A stretch of DNA of 64,000 nucleotides from Erythrophleum ivorense (lineage: Eukaryota; Streptophyta; Magnoliopsida; Fabales; Fabaceae): assembly GCA_026724425.1 (NCBI GenBank), contig JAIUCV010000076.1, positions 3,619,501-3,683,500 on the forward strand, read 5' to 3'. Position 1 is the stretch's first letter; the number at the start of each line of letters is the position of its first letter. The position numbers and the translations under genes were made by a program. The notes beneath the pieces were generated by a model that saw nothing but the letters and a program-made list of their open reading frames with translations, was not told the DNA's origin and searched no databases. Shown piece after piece: positions 50,405 to 62,589 of the stretch.

Positions 50405-52299
50405 ACAAGAGATATGCTTGCAAAATGGTAAGATGTTCTGTCCATGCCCTCGTTGTGATAATAATAAATTTATTATTATAGATAGGGTGTGGAAACACTT
50501 GTATGAGCGAGGGTTTAGGCCGAATTACAAAATCTATTACTCTCACGGAGAAATAGATTCAATGGAGGAACCTAGTTGTAGTGACTATAGTGCCAAGAGG
50601 TTAGAGGAAGCTAGAATGGTAGGAGAAGATATAGGTACATTTCAAATGGTAAGCGATGCATTTCGTGAAAACATTCCGTCGTTTACCGAAAATGAAATTG
50701 GTGTAGAGGAACCGAATTTAGAAGCGAGGAGGTTTTATGATATGTTAAATGCGGCCAAGCATCCGATATATCAAGGTTGTAAGGAGGGTCATTCGCCTTT
50801 GTCAGCTGCAACTAGGGTGATGCAAATGAAAACGGATTTCAACATGTCAGAGGATTGTACTGATGTGTGGGCTGATTATATCAAAGATTACATGCGAGAA
50901 GACAACTTGCATCCAGCTTCGTACTATGCGGTAGAGAAACTAGTTTCAGGTTTGGGTATGCCGTATTAGATGATCGACGTTTGCATCGACAATTGTATGA
51001 TTTACTGGAGAGAGGACGCACATCACTTGTGTTGTAAATTTTGTCGCAAACCCTGTTTCCGAGAGACCAGTGGAAGAGTTCCCTTACCATATAAGCGGAT
51101 GTGGTATTTACCGTTAAAAACACTTTCAAGCAGTGTATCCTCGTTTTGCGTCCGAGAGCAGAAACGTATACCTTGGGTTATGTATTGATGGCTTCAACCC
51201 ATTTGGAAAGCATGGGAGGCAGTATTCATTGTGGCCACTCATTGTCACACCTTACAATTTGCCACCATCTTTGTGCATGAAACGAGAGTTTTTGTTCCTC
51301 ACCATTCTTGTTCCAGGTCCAGAACATCCTAGGGGGTCACTTGATGTGTTCTTGCAACCTTTGATTTACGAGTTACAAGAGTTATGGCAGCATGGTATCC
51401 AAGCCTTTGATATTTAGTGCCAGCAAAAGTTTACGATGCACGCCGCCCTTATGTGGACCATAAGCGATTTTCCTGCGTACGGAATGCTATCTTGGTGGTC
51501 GACACATGGAAGGTTATCATGTCCGTATTGTCAGGATAATACTGATGCATTCTAATTGAAACATGGAAGGAAGACAAGTTGGTTTGATTGCCATAGACGG
51601 TTTCTTCCAAGTAACATTGAGTATCGAGGGAGCAAGACAAATTTTACAAAGAACAAAGTTGTTTGGGATGCTCCACCGCTAGAGTTAGATGGTAAGTATA
51701 TGTTGGACCAGTTAAGAGATTTTGATGTAGACAGGACTACAGATTGCGGTGGAAGTGGACATGTTCGTGTTAATGGTTGTGGCGAGTTTCACAATTGGCA
51801 CAAAAATAGTATTTTCTGGGATTTTCCATATTGGAAGGACCAATTACTCAGGCACAATCTAGATGTCATGCACATTGAGAAGAACTTCTTCGACAACATC
51901 ATGAATACTGTGTTAAATGTCAAAGGCAAGACGAAAGATAATTTGAAGTCGAGAATAGATTTGCCTGCTGTATGTGTGCGTGATGAGCTACATGTCATGA
52001 AAAACGGGAAAGGCCCCAGCCCCATTTTCATATTGGAAGCGGCTGCAAAGGATGAGTTCTTTCAATGGATTATCCACAATGTAAAATTCCCTGATGGATA
52101 TGTTTCAAACCTACGAAACTGTGTAGACGGTCAAGAAGGCCGTTTAAGTGGAATGAAAAGTCATGACTGTCATGTTTTCATGCAAAGACTACTTCCATTC
52201 GCATTTACAAAACTCTTACCTAAAACAATGCATGAAGCTATTGCAGGTATCTATACTATTATTTGCGAAGTAAAAACGCACCAGAATCGTCCTCACTAA
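50405..52299 (+). pseudogene. TNP2-type CACTA transposase, main part
   Basis: Continues from 31260. It reads the transposase-associated domain (KMFCPCPRCDNNKF, HLYERGFRPNYKIYYSHGE), then LYERG-type linker and MYDMLNAAK-like sequence. The catalytic TNP2 domain follows with IDVCIDNCMIYW (50970), SGRVPLPYKRMWYL, RNVYLGLCIDGFNPFG (51155), EFLFLTILVPGPEHPRGSLD, MWTISDFPAYGML (51450), LDVMHIEKNFFDNI (51860) and CHVFMQRLLPFAF (52170). Stops at about 50967, 51415 and 51553 and a frame change near 51120 show it is dead. Homology ends near 52240 at a GT-containing edge (gcaggtatct) that may be an exon end. Confidence 0.9.
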
Positions 52300-53010
52300 T
52301 TATTACCCTCTCGCCCTTAATGAATACAAAGATTAGCGTGTCTAATTCCGTCTTTAAGTTAATATATATCTATTTAAACGAATTTAAACGATTTAATGCG
52401 ATTTAAAAGGGAAAACTTTCTTTATTCTTTGTTAAGGGATAAACACGCATTAAGGGATAAACACGCATATTTGGCAAAATAAAATACGAAAAAGGATAAC
52501 TTCAGATTCGGTTACGATGATATATTCGTGTATGTACTTATCGGATTACTGATAATTGTATAATCGGGCGGATTAAGCGTTGAAACCCTAGTTACCGTCT
52601 CTCATATATATACTTCGAGTATTTCTCATATCGTCTACGATTTTTTGTGGTTCTTGCTTTAGTTATCGCCGATATATGTTTTACGTTTGATCTCATATAG
52701 TTTAGGGTTTATGCAATTGCTAATTATTTTTAGCTTGCTGACTGCGTTTGTTTGCTTCTCGCGCAGCTAGGGTCATGGGCACTTCGGAGTTTTGCGGTGT
52801 GTTGTAATGTAAGTGTTGTACGGCTCGGTTTAAATTTTATTTTATCGACATCGTTTTGGTCTCTTTCGCTCGATCTGTATTACGTCGATTTATGTTTTGA
52901 CACAGATTTTGATATCGTCTATGGTTTGGTACTGCTCATACTCTACGTAGTTATTGATATTTTATTTGATAGCATACGAAACTAACAACGTTTATTTGTT
53001 CTCTTTGCAG
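52300..53010 (+). other. AT-rich spacer and leader-like segment before the exon-cassette array
   Basis: 52300-52560 shows nothing except a short direct repeat (taagggataaacacgcat twice near 52433-52470). Around 52600 there is a TATA-like catatatatactt. A splice-acceptor-like ctcgcgcag (52760-52768) precedes ATG at 52774, whose frame stops after ten codons. This resembles the 5' end of a decayed gene. Confidence 0.35.
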
Positions 53011-54345
53011 TTTAATATCACGGTCGCTTGATCGTTATGTCGTGTTTGGTATGTAAGATTTGTGCAACGATGTTTACGTTTTCTTGACGGCGTTTTGATA
53101 TATATGGTGTGTCTGAAAAAAATATAGATCAATTAGAGTTTGTGTTTAACTTGCAGGATCGTCGACGGTTTAGAGAACAATTTCTTTTACGTGGACGCTT
53201 TTCTGTATCGGTAAATCCATATATCATAATTATTTTATATAAATACAAATAGTGTTTCTCATATCGATTGGACTCTTTTGGGATATTGTTAGCATACGAA
53301 ACTAACAACGTTTATTTGTTCTCTTTGTAGTTTAGTATCATGGTCGCTTGATTGTTATGTCACGTTTGGTATGTAAGATTTGTGCAACGATGTTTACGTT
53401 TTCTTGACGGCGTTTTGATATTTATGGTGAATCTGAAAAATATAAATCAATTAGAGTTTGTGTTTAACTTGCAGGATCGTCGACGGTTTAGAGACCATCT
53501 TCTTTCACGTGGACGCTTTTCTGTAACGGTAAATCCATATATCACAATTATTTTATATAAATAAATACAAATAATCACTTTTTATTTGATATCATACAAA
53601 ACTAACAACGTTTATTTGTTCTCTTTGCAGTTTAATATCACGGTCGCTTGATCGTTATGTCGTGTTTGGTATGTAAGATTTGTGCAACGATGTTTACGTT
53701 TTTTTAACGGCGCTTTGATATTTATTCTCTTTGCAGTTTAATATCACGGTCGCTTGATCGTTATGTCGTGTTTGGTATGTAAGATTTGTGCAACGATGTT
53801 TACGTTTTTCAACGGCGTTTTGATATTTATCGTGTGTCTGAAAAAATATAAATCAATTAGAGTTTGTGTTTAACTTGCAGGATCGTCGACGGTTTAGAGA
53901 ACAACTTCTTTTACGTGGACACTTTTCTGTAGCGGTAAATCCATATATCATAATTATTTTATATAAATACAAATAGTGTTTCTCGTATCGATTGGACTCT
54001 TTTGGGATATTGTTAGCATACGAAACTAACAATGTTTATTTGTTCTCTTTGTAGTTTAGTATCATGGTCGCTTGATTGTTATGTCGCGTTTGGTATGTAA
54101 GATTTGTGCAACGATGTTTACGTTTTCTTGACGGCGTTTTGATATTTATGGTGTGTCTGAAAAATATAAATCAATTAGAGTTTGTGTTTAACTTGCAGGA
54201 TCGTCGACGGTTTAGAGAACATCTTCTTTCACGTGGACGCTTTTCTGTAACGGTAAATCCATATATCACAATTATTTTATATAAATACAAATAGTGTTTC
54301 TCATATCGATTGGACTCTTTTGGGATATTGTTATAGGTGCAGTCG
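53011..54345 (+). repeat. Tandem array of exon-like cassettes (about 319-bp period)
   Basis: Units contain a 38-bp block (tttaatatcacggtcgcttg...gtttg) between a ctctttgcag acceptor and a gtatgt donor, then a 54-bp block (gatcgtcgacggtttagaga...) between aacttgcag and gtaaat. The shared donor region starts near 53048, 53367, 53668, 53774 and 54094; one unit is truncated to about 106 bp. A diverged 54-bp block follows at 54463. The two blocks together do not keep an open frame, so coding is doubtful. Confidence 0.75.
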
Positions 54346-54898
54346 AGAGATGTTTTTTTCGTAGTATTTAAGGTGATGCCTCTTACTTTCGATTGTCTAA
54401 TTGCGTCTCTTGGTTGGTACAATCATGGGTATAATTCAAATAGTGTTTGTTTTTATCTTGCAGGATCGTCAGCGGGTTCGCGAAGTTCTTCGTTCGCATA
54501 AGTGATTTTTTAAAAAGTGATATGCAAACATTACCAATGTTGTTGCGAGGTTATCCCTTTATTATTTACTATTAATAAAATCTTATTAGGACCAATCATC
54601 AAATACCTAACAATTTTTCGTGTAAACATTGCAATTCAGGTTCAAGTTGCACCTCAAGATGATGGGTGGCACTCTCGGTATCAAACTCATGTTATTTGAT
54701 TCCCTGGCAAAAGGGATTGTTTAGCATGAGGCATCCGAGTTATTCGGCTGTGTAGTCGACGAGGTAGATTTCCATTTATATTTTTGCACAGTTTTGTAAT
54801 GACGTGTAGCGCAAGTAAAATGATTTTTGTGAATTGTGAACACCAATAACACGTTTCTTATTCGTAATGTTGTTTGGATTGGTATAACTTTGACGCAG

Positions 54899-55441
54899 AT
54901 CGAATATCTTGACGACGTGCTAGAAGGGTTACAGGATTTGTGTGGAAAAACGTTTTAGTTTGTAATAGCCGTCGAGGAAGCTGATCTGAAAGGAGGGCAT
55001 AGTATTTACAAGGTCATCAAGTTCCTTTCTACACTTAGTGTGGTTGATAAAACTGACAATCTCACCGATCCCGCTAAGGAAGTTACCCCATCTGAATTCC
55101 TTTCACATTACCCTCGAATACATGTCGTTTGTGATATTTATCACCTTTTCCGAGAGCACCTTTTCATCATATATTGTCTGACGTTCGTTTGGATTTCGGT
55201 TGTTTTTTTCTAGAGTATTTTGATGTTAGAGGACAGCAGTGAAGTCATTATTGAAGAAGGGACGATGAATGACCGTAAGCCAGATTCCAAAAACGTGACG
55301 AGATCGGGGTCGATGGCAGTTTGGCGGACCTGGAAAGAGGTTAAGATTGAGAATATTGAGAAGATGAGTGGAGTTTGCGTAGAATGAATGATGGTCTAAT
55401 GTTTTTAGAGTTTGTTTTCCCTCGAAAAATCCAAATAGCAA
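54899..55441 (+). pseudogene. RPA70-like (OB-fold) gene, C-terminal exons
   Basis: After an acceptor (tgacgcag) the frame reads EGLQDLCGKTF, stop TAG at 54956-54958 in place of an expected Gln, then FVIAVEEADLKGGHSIYKV and KFLSTLSVVDKTDNLTD. This matches my recollection of the last OB domain of plant RPA1-like proteins. A further segment near 55224-55385 (MLEDSSEVIIEEGTM, KEVKIENIEKM in another frame) is the basic tail. Compared with 59160-59355 it has lost about 28 bp of coding sequence. Broken by stop and frameshift. Confidence 0.6.
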
Positions 55442-55633
55442 CTAGCTTCTTGAATTAGTTCCGAGTTTGTTTCCATTTCAGTATTTTTATTTCAGCTTAC
55501 GTATAAGTTGTCATTTCACATTTGAAGTTAAGTTTAATTTATCTTTGATTTTGTCATTTATAGCCTGCTTAAAATTAAAGTTTCGTTTCAATTAAAATAT
55601 TGAAAATTCTATGTTTCGCAAAGAAAATTTTCA
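55141..55633 (+). repeat. Direct repeat, copy 1
   Basis: About 490 bp starting tcaccttttccgagagcacc, matching 59092-59610 with indels. It includes the RPA-like C-terminal tail and 3' flank. Confidence 0.85.
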
Positions 55634-57489
55634 CATGCTTTTAGAAATGACTTTTTCACAAGACCATTTATGTTTAAGACCGGTCACGGCGCTTCTCATT
55701 TGTCAATTATATGCGAGAACAACAAAAAATGGCAGGTTAGTATGTTTAACGTGAATGCTTGCACGTGAAGAGGTAAATGTTAAAAAATCAAAGTTTTGTC
55801 ACATTTGCGTGTGAAACAATGACTTAGTCTCGACTGTATACCCCTGCCAAAAGCATTGATGTGCCGTTTCAAGCCTTAGTTTCAAAAACTTTATGACAAC
55901 TTCTTTTACTTTGCAATTTCCCGAAATGTAAAATGTGTATATTTGGTAAAAACTAGAAAAATTCTGCCAATGAAACGGCATATCGCCAAACCAAATAACC
56001 TACATTGGATCTAAGTCCTAAAACATTTTATGCTAATCGATATCAAAAATTGCTCGATTAGGAAAGACAACTATATGTGAGTCTACGCCTACACGTGTGA
56101 TGCTAAATCCCTCGGATCCAGCAGTTGATGATTTCAAATCGAGGTTCGTATTTGGTTTGTTTGATGTTAACGGTACCACGCTGTTGATTATCGCTGACAT
56201 ACATAAATGATGTTGGCATAAATAAATCGTTATATGTATTGAAATAGGTTGGGAAGGAAGAAACCGCGTATGGATTCGTCGACAAGGGTGAAGTATGCGT
56301 GATCTATGGTGTGATTTATACGTCTTATTGGATAAGGGATTTGTTTTTTTTTTATATTTTTTTCGTTATGGTGTTTCTATTATATCTTCGTATTGTAACG
56401 ATAAACACCTTATATCTTTCGTGTTGAGTTAAACGCAATATTAAAAGGGGTCTTTTATATGCTTGGATTATTGTGGCCATGATCCGGTCCGTTTGAGATG
56501 CTTCACGGGTTCTACTATTAGAAATCTGTATATGAGAATAGTTTTGGATTCAGAAATTGTCGGTCGTGTTGTGTTGGTTTTATCGTATTTATTTATGGTT
56601 TGGTCTCAATACTTTTACATAGGATTTAGCTTCATTTTATTTTAGTATAGTTCCTTTTACGGTTGTATTCAGTTGTCGTTTTGAGAATAGTTCTGTTCTG
56701 GTTATATGACATGTAAGATGAGCATAGTCGGCATAAATTCTCTCGTGATTATGCAATGTATAAAGTTGGTTATTAGACTTTGCTGGTAATCTCGAATATC
56801 ATTGTCAGTTTATGTCGATCGTTCATTCGCATTGGTTTTGCTGGGATGATAGCAGAAATGTGTCGGAGATGAGAATACACATTCACGGGTTAAAATACAT
56901 AGACAACTTTATGAGGGAATAGTATGATTCAATATCGTGTAACAATATTATGATTCGGTATAATATATGCAGCCTCTCTTTTACCACATGTCTTGAATTT
57001 CGTATTTGAACTGTTTGCATACAGTTACGATTGTTTGATAACATATTGCGTGCAATAAAATTTATATATATTTTTGCAAAACTCACGTTTAAGACATATG
57101 ATCTAACGTTATGACGAATGCGAGTATAGGAGTTTGAAGTATCTGGAATATGTATTTGACCAAATCTTAGTATACCTTTATATGTTGTAAATGCATAGTG
57201 TCATGAAATTCAGGAGTTGCGTAGGTTCTTGAAATGCCAAATTAGTGTCACGGAAACGGTGCCTTTGACGGGTTCGATTTGGCAGTTGAAAAATATCTTC
57301 GTATATTGTGAATATGTGTATTGGTTATGTGTATCTGATAATAAAGGAAAATATGTGTATTGGTTATGTGTATCTGATAATAAAGGAAATTATGATATAA
57401 ATAATAATTTATGGAAGTAGTATATATAGTAGATGTATTCCCTTTGCATTTCACAATCGCTTATCACTCTAGACATAGGTAATAGCAAG
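55634..57489. other. AT-rich spacer without recognisable genes
   Basis: No coding, RNA or transposon signature is found, apart from a 40-bp tandem duplication at 57317-57398 (tgtgtattggttatgtgtat repeated). Confidence 0.5.
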
Positions 57490-58610
57490 ATGGCAACTCT
57501 CCATGAAATTTATGAATTAGATCCATTCACACTCGGTTGGAAAATCGGTGTCAAGATCGTCCGAATGTGGTATCAACTCTGGGGTTTTGGGACGACGCTG
57601 GAGATGATACTTAGTGATGAAAAGGTATATTTTGTTTGTTCATGTACATCTAGATTTTTTTAAAACATGTATATCAATTACATAGCATGTTTAAACCCGT
57701 AGGGAGTTCAAATACCTGCAACGGTGATGCCTGGTGAGATTGAATTGTTTAAAAATAATCTGGAAGAAGGGCGGTGGATAGTCTTGTGGGGATTCAAAGT
57801 CGTGGAGGAGACGAGATACCTACGAACAACTGACAATAAGTACAGGATAGAGTTGCTTAGATTCACCATCGTTGAACCACTCGAACCGAAAGCAGATGGT
57901 CTTCTTCTCCGACCAACACGATTTTATGATATCTTTACTAGAGGTATCGACAGCCAGTATCTAATAGGTATGCTGAGTGTATAAAAGTATCCTTTGTTCG
58001 TCTTCGTACATTTTTGATGTTTAACCTCTTTGGTTCTTTAAGTTTATTATATTGTTGATGATATGCAGCGATTTTGTTTTTCGATGCAGATGTTATTGGT
58101 TGCGTGCATAAAGTTGGGCAAGTTGAGGAATGGTACGCCGAGTCCTACGGAGATAGTATTTCTGAACTACGTTTTGAACTCTTCGATTCAAAGTAAGTTT
58201 AAAGAATTGTTTATTATTATGAAATTGTGTATTTGTGGCATATTTGTAGAAGTATGATAGTAGAATTGATTGCGATGTCAGGAGAGAGGCGGTTATGCCG
58301 TGCATTGCGAGGGGAGATTTGGCGAAGAACTTTTATGACCAGTACCAGGAGATAAAAAACGAGGTTGTTATTTGTGTTCTTCGTGTTTGGAGTATAGATT
58401 ACCAAGGTCGTAATGGATCAATCGTGGTATCATCTGCCGGATCGTGTTCTGATTTCCATTTCGATCCTCATGATAAAGACGTTGAAGAGTTCAGAGACAT
58501 GTAAGAAATGAATATTCTCTTTTGTCTATACAAAATAACATCTGACTGCTGACCATAATCGTATGTTCATATGTAGGTACTTTGGTCGCCGTTCGTGAGC
58601 CCAGGATTTG
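57490..58610 (+). pseudogene. RPA70-like (OB-fold) gene copy, N-terminal and middle exons
   Basis: Exon 1 57490-57624 (MATLHEIYELDPFTLGWKIG) ends at a gtatat donor. Exon 2 57703-57967 is in phase and reads GVQIPATVMPGEIELFKNN, RWIVLWGFKVVEET and PTRFYDIFT, the DUF223/RPA-N OB fold of plant RPA1-like proteins. Exon 3 starts after cgatgcag at about 58090 and reads DVIGCVHKVGQVEEWYAESY, ending at a gtaagt donor near 58191. Exon 4 (about 58254-58505) reads ARGDLAKNFYDQYQ, NEVVICVLRVWSIDYQG and GSCSDFHFDPHDKDVEEFRDM, the second OB fold. A two-base insertion at the start of exon 4 (near 58292) breaks the frame. A short YFGRRS exon near 58577 ends in TGA. Single-stranded DNA binding is the family role. 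Such genes are amplified, and sometimes carried by Helitrons, in Brassicaceae. Confidence 0.7.
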
Positions 58611-59091
58611 AGGAAGAACGAGAGTGATGTTGTTTAATTTCCTTCTCTTATGTAGTTTCGTGGACTCCTTTTTATTTTGTTTATCATATTTTCCTCAAAT
58701 GTTATGGTACTGTTATATGTTCCTATCTATTATGTACTATTTGTTGCTTAGCAATCGTCGCTTCTGCATTGATTATTACAGTCATCATCGTTGGTAGTAC
58801 TATATTAATGCTCAGTATGCACAACTTATTTCAATTTAAAAAATGGCCTTGGTATGTGTATTTGTTTTTCTTATACTATTATAATTCATTTAATAAGTGT
58901 TAATAAAGTTTAAGGTGGTTAACACAAGCCACTATAAAATGTCTGTAGGATCTAAAAATATGTAAATAATACTTAAACCGATAATGAAATTCGATAATAA
59001 TAATGGAAGTACATGCTTAGCCCTAAATTTTGGTGTATTTCTTTTTGGCTTATATATACTACTGCTTTTCTTTCACATGTCTAAGATCTAA

Positions 59092-59610
59092 TCACCTTTT
59101 CCGAGAGCACCTTTACATCATATATTGTTTGGCATTCATTTGGATTTCGATTGTTTTTGTCTAGAGTGTTTTGATGTTAGAGGACAGCAATGAAGTCATT
59201 ATTGAAGAAGTGACGTGACAGTAAGCCAGTTTCCAAAAAATGTAACGAGATCGGGGTCGATGGCAGTTTGGCGGACTTGGAAAACTCGAACAAGAAAGCA
59301 CCTCTAAAAGAGGTGAAGATTGAGAATATTGAGAAGATGAGGGGAGTGGCGTAGAATGAATGGTGGTCTAATGTTTTTAGAGTTTGTTTTCTGTCGAGAA
59401 ATCCAAATAACAAGTACAAGTAGATTCCTGAGTTAGTTCCGAGTTTGTTTCCATTTCAGTACTTTTAATTCAGTTTACGTATAAGTTGTCATTTCACATT
59501 TGAAGTTAAGTTTAATTTCCTTTGATTTTGACATTTATAGTGTGGTTAAAATTAAAGTTTCGTTTCAATTAGAATATTGAAAATTCTATGTTTCGCAAAG
59601 AAGATTTTCA
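59092..59610 (+). repeat. Direct repeat, copy 2, with RPA-like C-terminal tail
   Basis: Matches 55141-55633. At about 59250-59355 one frame reads DGSLADLENSNKKAPLKEVK then a KIENIEKM tail and TAG, a typical basic C-terminus. The OB-fold exon found upstream in copy 1 is missing between here and 58610. Confidence 0.75.
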
Positions 59611-60289
59611 TCTTTTATAAATTCAGTATTGTACCATTGCACTATCTTTTACTTCATTTAGCTAAAGTTTAGCGTTGTTTTATTATTCATATTGTATGCA
59701 CGTTTTATTAGATGGCTCATCATTGACATTTCCTAATGGTGAGATTTGTCTTTATTATTTTCTTATCTTGATTAGATAAACATATAATTTATTTTCATTG
59801 TTTTATTTGTTAGTCATGAATTTTGGGTAATTAACGAAAAATAAATATAAATACAGGTAATGGGATATTGGGTGTATAAAATGTACCTAACCTTATACCA
59901 AGGGAAACAAACATAATAAAATGTGAAGATATTATTTAGTTTACTGATTTAGTTAAAGAGATAACAGCATGTATTGAAAGTTTAGTAGATGCGATAATTT
60001 ATATTGTTCCAATATAGATAACTTCTAAAAGTAAAATTTTAAAAGCCTTGGGATGGTTGTTACGTATATTTGTTTCTATCCTTATCTCAATCTTTACATT
60101 TTAATCTATCCTTATTTAATTATTTACATTTTAGTCCAAACTTCGATATCTGTTAAACTATATATACTCCGCATGTATTATAGCTAAAGATACTTGAGCA
60201 ACTTCTATAGGGTTTAGGCGATTTTTTTATATTCATACCCTTAAAGTTTTGTTCTTTAACGACGAGATTTATTATGTTTCTTTATAGAG
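59611..60289. other. AT-rich spacer
   Basis: No feature recognised. Confidence 0.5.
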
Positions 60290-61037
60290 ATACTGGATTG
60301 ATAACCTTTACTGATGGTTTCCGCTTGGTTCCGAGTAGGGTTATGTTAACGTGGGAGCTTAGCGACGCAACAGTGGGTGAGTCGTTTTTCGTAGCATGTT
60401 CTGTATCAGTATATTCATCGTCTTAAGTCGTCCCTGTGATTTTGATCGTGTTTTGGATTGGTTTAGGTTTCTGCAAGAATCTTATGGATTCACGTTTTTA
60501 CGACGGATCAGATTTTCGAACGAATCTTTTGGCAGGTTTGAATACTCAGCCACGTCAAACTAGACGAGCGGAGTCGAACTATTGTCGTATGTACAAGTTC
60601 GTTGATATAACGGACAGAATTGGTTGGTGTTCGGTGTTGTTTTTTCCTCTTTATTTTTCTATTTTGAATTCATGTATTTACTATTCTTGTGTATATTCTT
60701 AGTATCTAAATCTAGGACACAGCATCGGCTGTCACTGATGATCCAGGGTTGGTTATCTTATTGATGTCGATATTTTAATTTTTGATGGTGTATATCCTAT
60801 GTTATTATTGATACGTTTATTCCGTTTACAGATTATGATATGGTTGATGGCTTACAAAGCTTGGATCCCACACAATTACCAGTATCTTCCGAGAGTGAGT
60901 ATTCACGTATGCGTTTTGATATTTTGTATTTCCAGACTTATATCATCTCTTCTAATGCTGTCCATGTTTGTATGAATTCGCTGATAGTGATTTTATATTC
61001 AGGCAAGTGTATCCGACGCAGTTTTGTTTGGGATGCT
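60290..61037 (+). other. Unrecognised exon-like segments
   Basis: Two short open stretches with plausible splice sites: about 60290-60376 (ITFTDGFRLVPSRVMLTWEL, donor ggtgag) and about 60467-60534 after gattggtttag (donor gcaggtttg). Short open pieces also follow near 60556 and 60840. I do not recognise the product. The region is cut at 61037 by the LTR insertion. Confidence 0.3.
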
Positions 61038-62414
61038 TGAAACAACCAAATTTTTTTTTTTTAAAATAATTAGCCCAGATTAATATTCCCATAAATATTA
61101 ATCCTCAACAGCTAATTCAACAACACAATGCGGAAGAAAACAATAATATTATTAAATCATAAATAACCGTTCAACAATAACCAATAAAGAAATAAACCAA
61201 TAAAACCAATAACCAATAAGCAATAAGCAACCTAAGCCGGTTTGCTACATTATTAAAATAAAGTCTAACACCCTAAACTCATGAATTTCTGGTCAACCAT
61301 AACAACAAAGCCAGAATCAAATTCCTAATCTCATCATCCTCTTCTCTCGGTCTCTTTCCGCGGAAGAACATTGCTGTTACCTGCATCACATTACGAAAGA
61401 GATGCGTAAGTATTATCATAAATACTTAGTGAGTGGATCATCCTGCCTACAGGCCAATTACGTCAACAATAGACAATACATCACAATAATCAACCACAAT
61501 AACAATGCTCAACATTAATCAACAGTATAAACCATCCCTGTCAGGAACACCCACGTTTCCTGACACCCAGGTTGGTGTCGACCGACACCTCTATGGTGTC
61601 GATCGACGCCAGCCTCCCGAGTGTCGATCGACACTCCTCGAGTGTCGCTCGACACCGGCTCGACGCCCAGAAACCAGAAGCTACGAAAATCACATTCCAA
61701 AATCGCAATAACACAAAATCTAGGGGTTTTCAACGCCCCAATACTATCAAAACACGAAATCCAGCATAAACAACTCAAGAACACAACCAAAACTCGAAAT
61801 CAAACAATCTCTATTGATCAACGGGCCTACAGTCACGCACTCACCTTGAAAACGGATTAGAAGGAAGGAAGGAAGAAGAAACAACAACCACAAGCCTCAG
61901 AAACTCCACCAAACTCCTCCCAACTCTCCAAATCACCTTAGAATCACCTCCTTAGCTCTGAAACTCGAAACTTGTGCTTTTCTCGCGGCCACAAGGCTTA
62001 AAAACGCGAGTCTAGGGCTTTTCTCGCCCAAACCAGCCCAAAACAAGCCGACTTGAATCAAACCGGTCGATTTCTCAATAACCGGTGTCGATCGACACCC
62101 TCCCTTGGTGTCGGTCGACACCCATCGACCAAACCAACTCCAATTGCAAATCGATCGACTTAAACCGGAAATCAAACCCGATAACCGGTGTCGATCGATA
62201 CCCTTCGGGTGTCGATCGATACTAGTCGTTCAGAAGAATTTAACACACTTTCTTCGCGATGCTTGAACCTTAGACCGACTGCACAACAATCAAACAAGAA
62301 CATGCACAGCCAATCCTCAATTCACACCTCTAAGAGCATGTGCCAACTACTCCCGAACCCCTAGCATCGTCCAACACCACTTTCAAAACAACTTCCTGGT
62401 TCACGGATGTTACA
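61038..62414 (-). repeat. 3' LTR of a Tekay-like element leaving the window (copy D)
   Basis: 1,377 bp, tgaaacaacc...ggatgttaca, preceded by atgct (candidate TSD, partner outside). Very similar to the solo LTR at 14685-16049. Palindromes lie near 61574, 61596, 61621, 61643, 62086 and 62107, with imperfect ones near 62185 and 62208. Confidence 0.92.
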
Positions 62415-62430
62415 ATTCTCCCCCACTAAA
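62415..62430 (-). other. Polypurine tract of copy D
   Basis: attctcccccactaaa is the reverse complement of the tagtgggggagaat block before the 3' LTR of copy C. Confidence 0.85.
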
Positions 62431-62589
62431 ATGGATTCGTCCTCGAATCCCAACACAAACGTCTCTCCAAGACCTCAAAACTCAAATTTTAGTCCTATGT
62501 TATACGCATGTTTCCAAGATATTATTACTCTCAATGCCATAACCGCAGTCATGACATCCGTACTGCAACTCACGGTCCAGTACCAAAAT

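Larger units (their letters stand above)
30646..52299 (+). mobile_element. CACTA (En/Spm-like) transposon remnant, split by a gypsy element
   Basis: The left side starts near a degenerate terminus (cacaagaacaataca at 30646) and a run of short subterminal repeats. A transposase start follows at 31148, and the rest of a TNP2-type transposase lies at 50405-52299 beyond the retrotransposon. Removing 31261-50404 and one acaag joins the two. No right terminus or TSD was found, so the 3' half (including any TNPA-type gene) is lost. Confidence 0.75.

Noticed and set aside
52560..61037. A complete Helitron
   Set aside because: RPA-like exons suggested it, but no Rep/helicase code, no 5'-TC end and no CTRR hairpin terminus were found.
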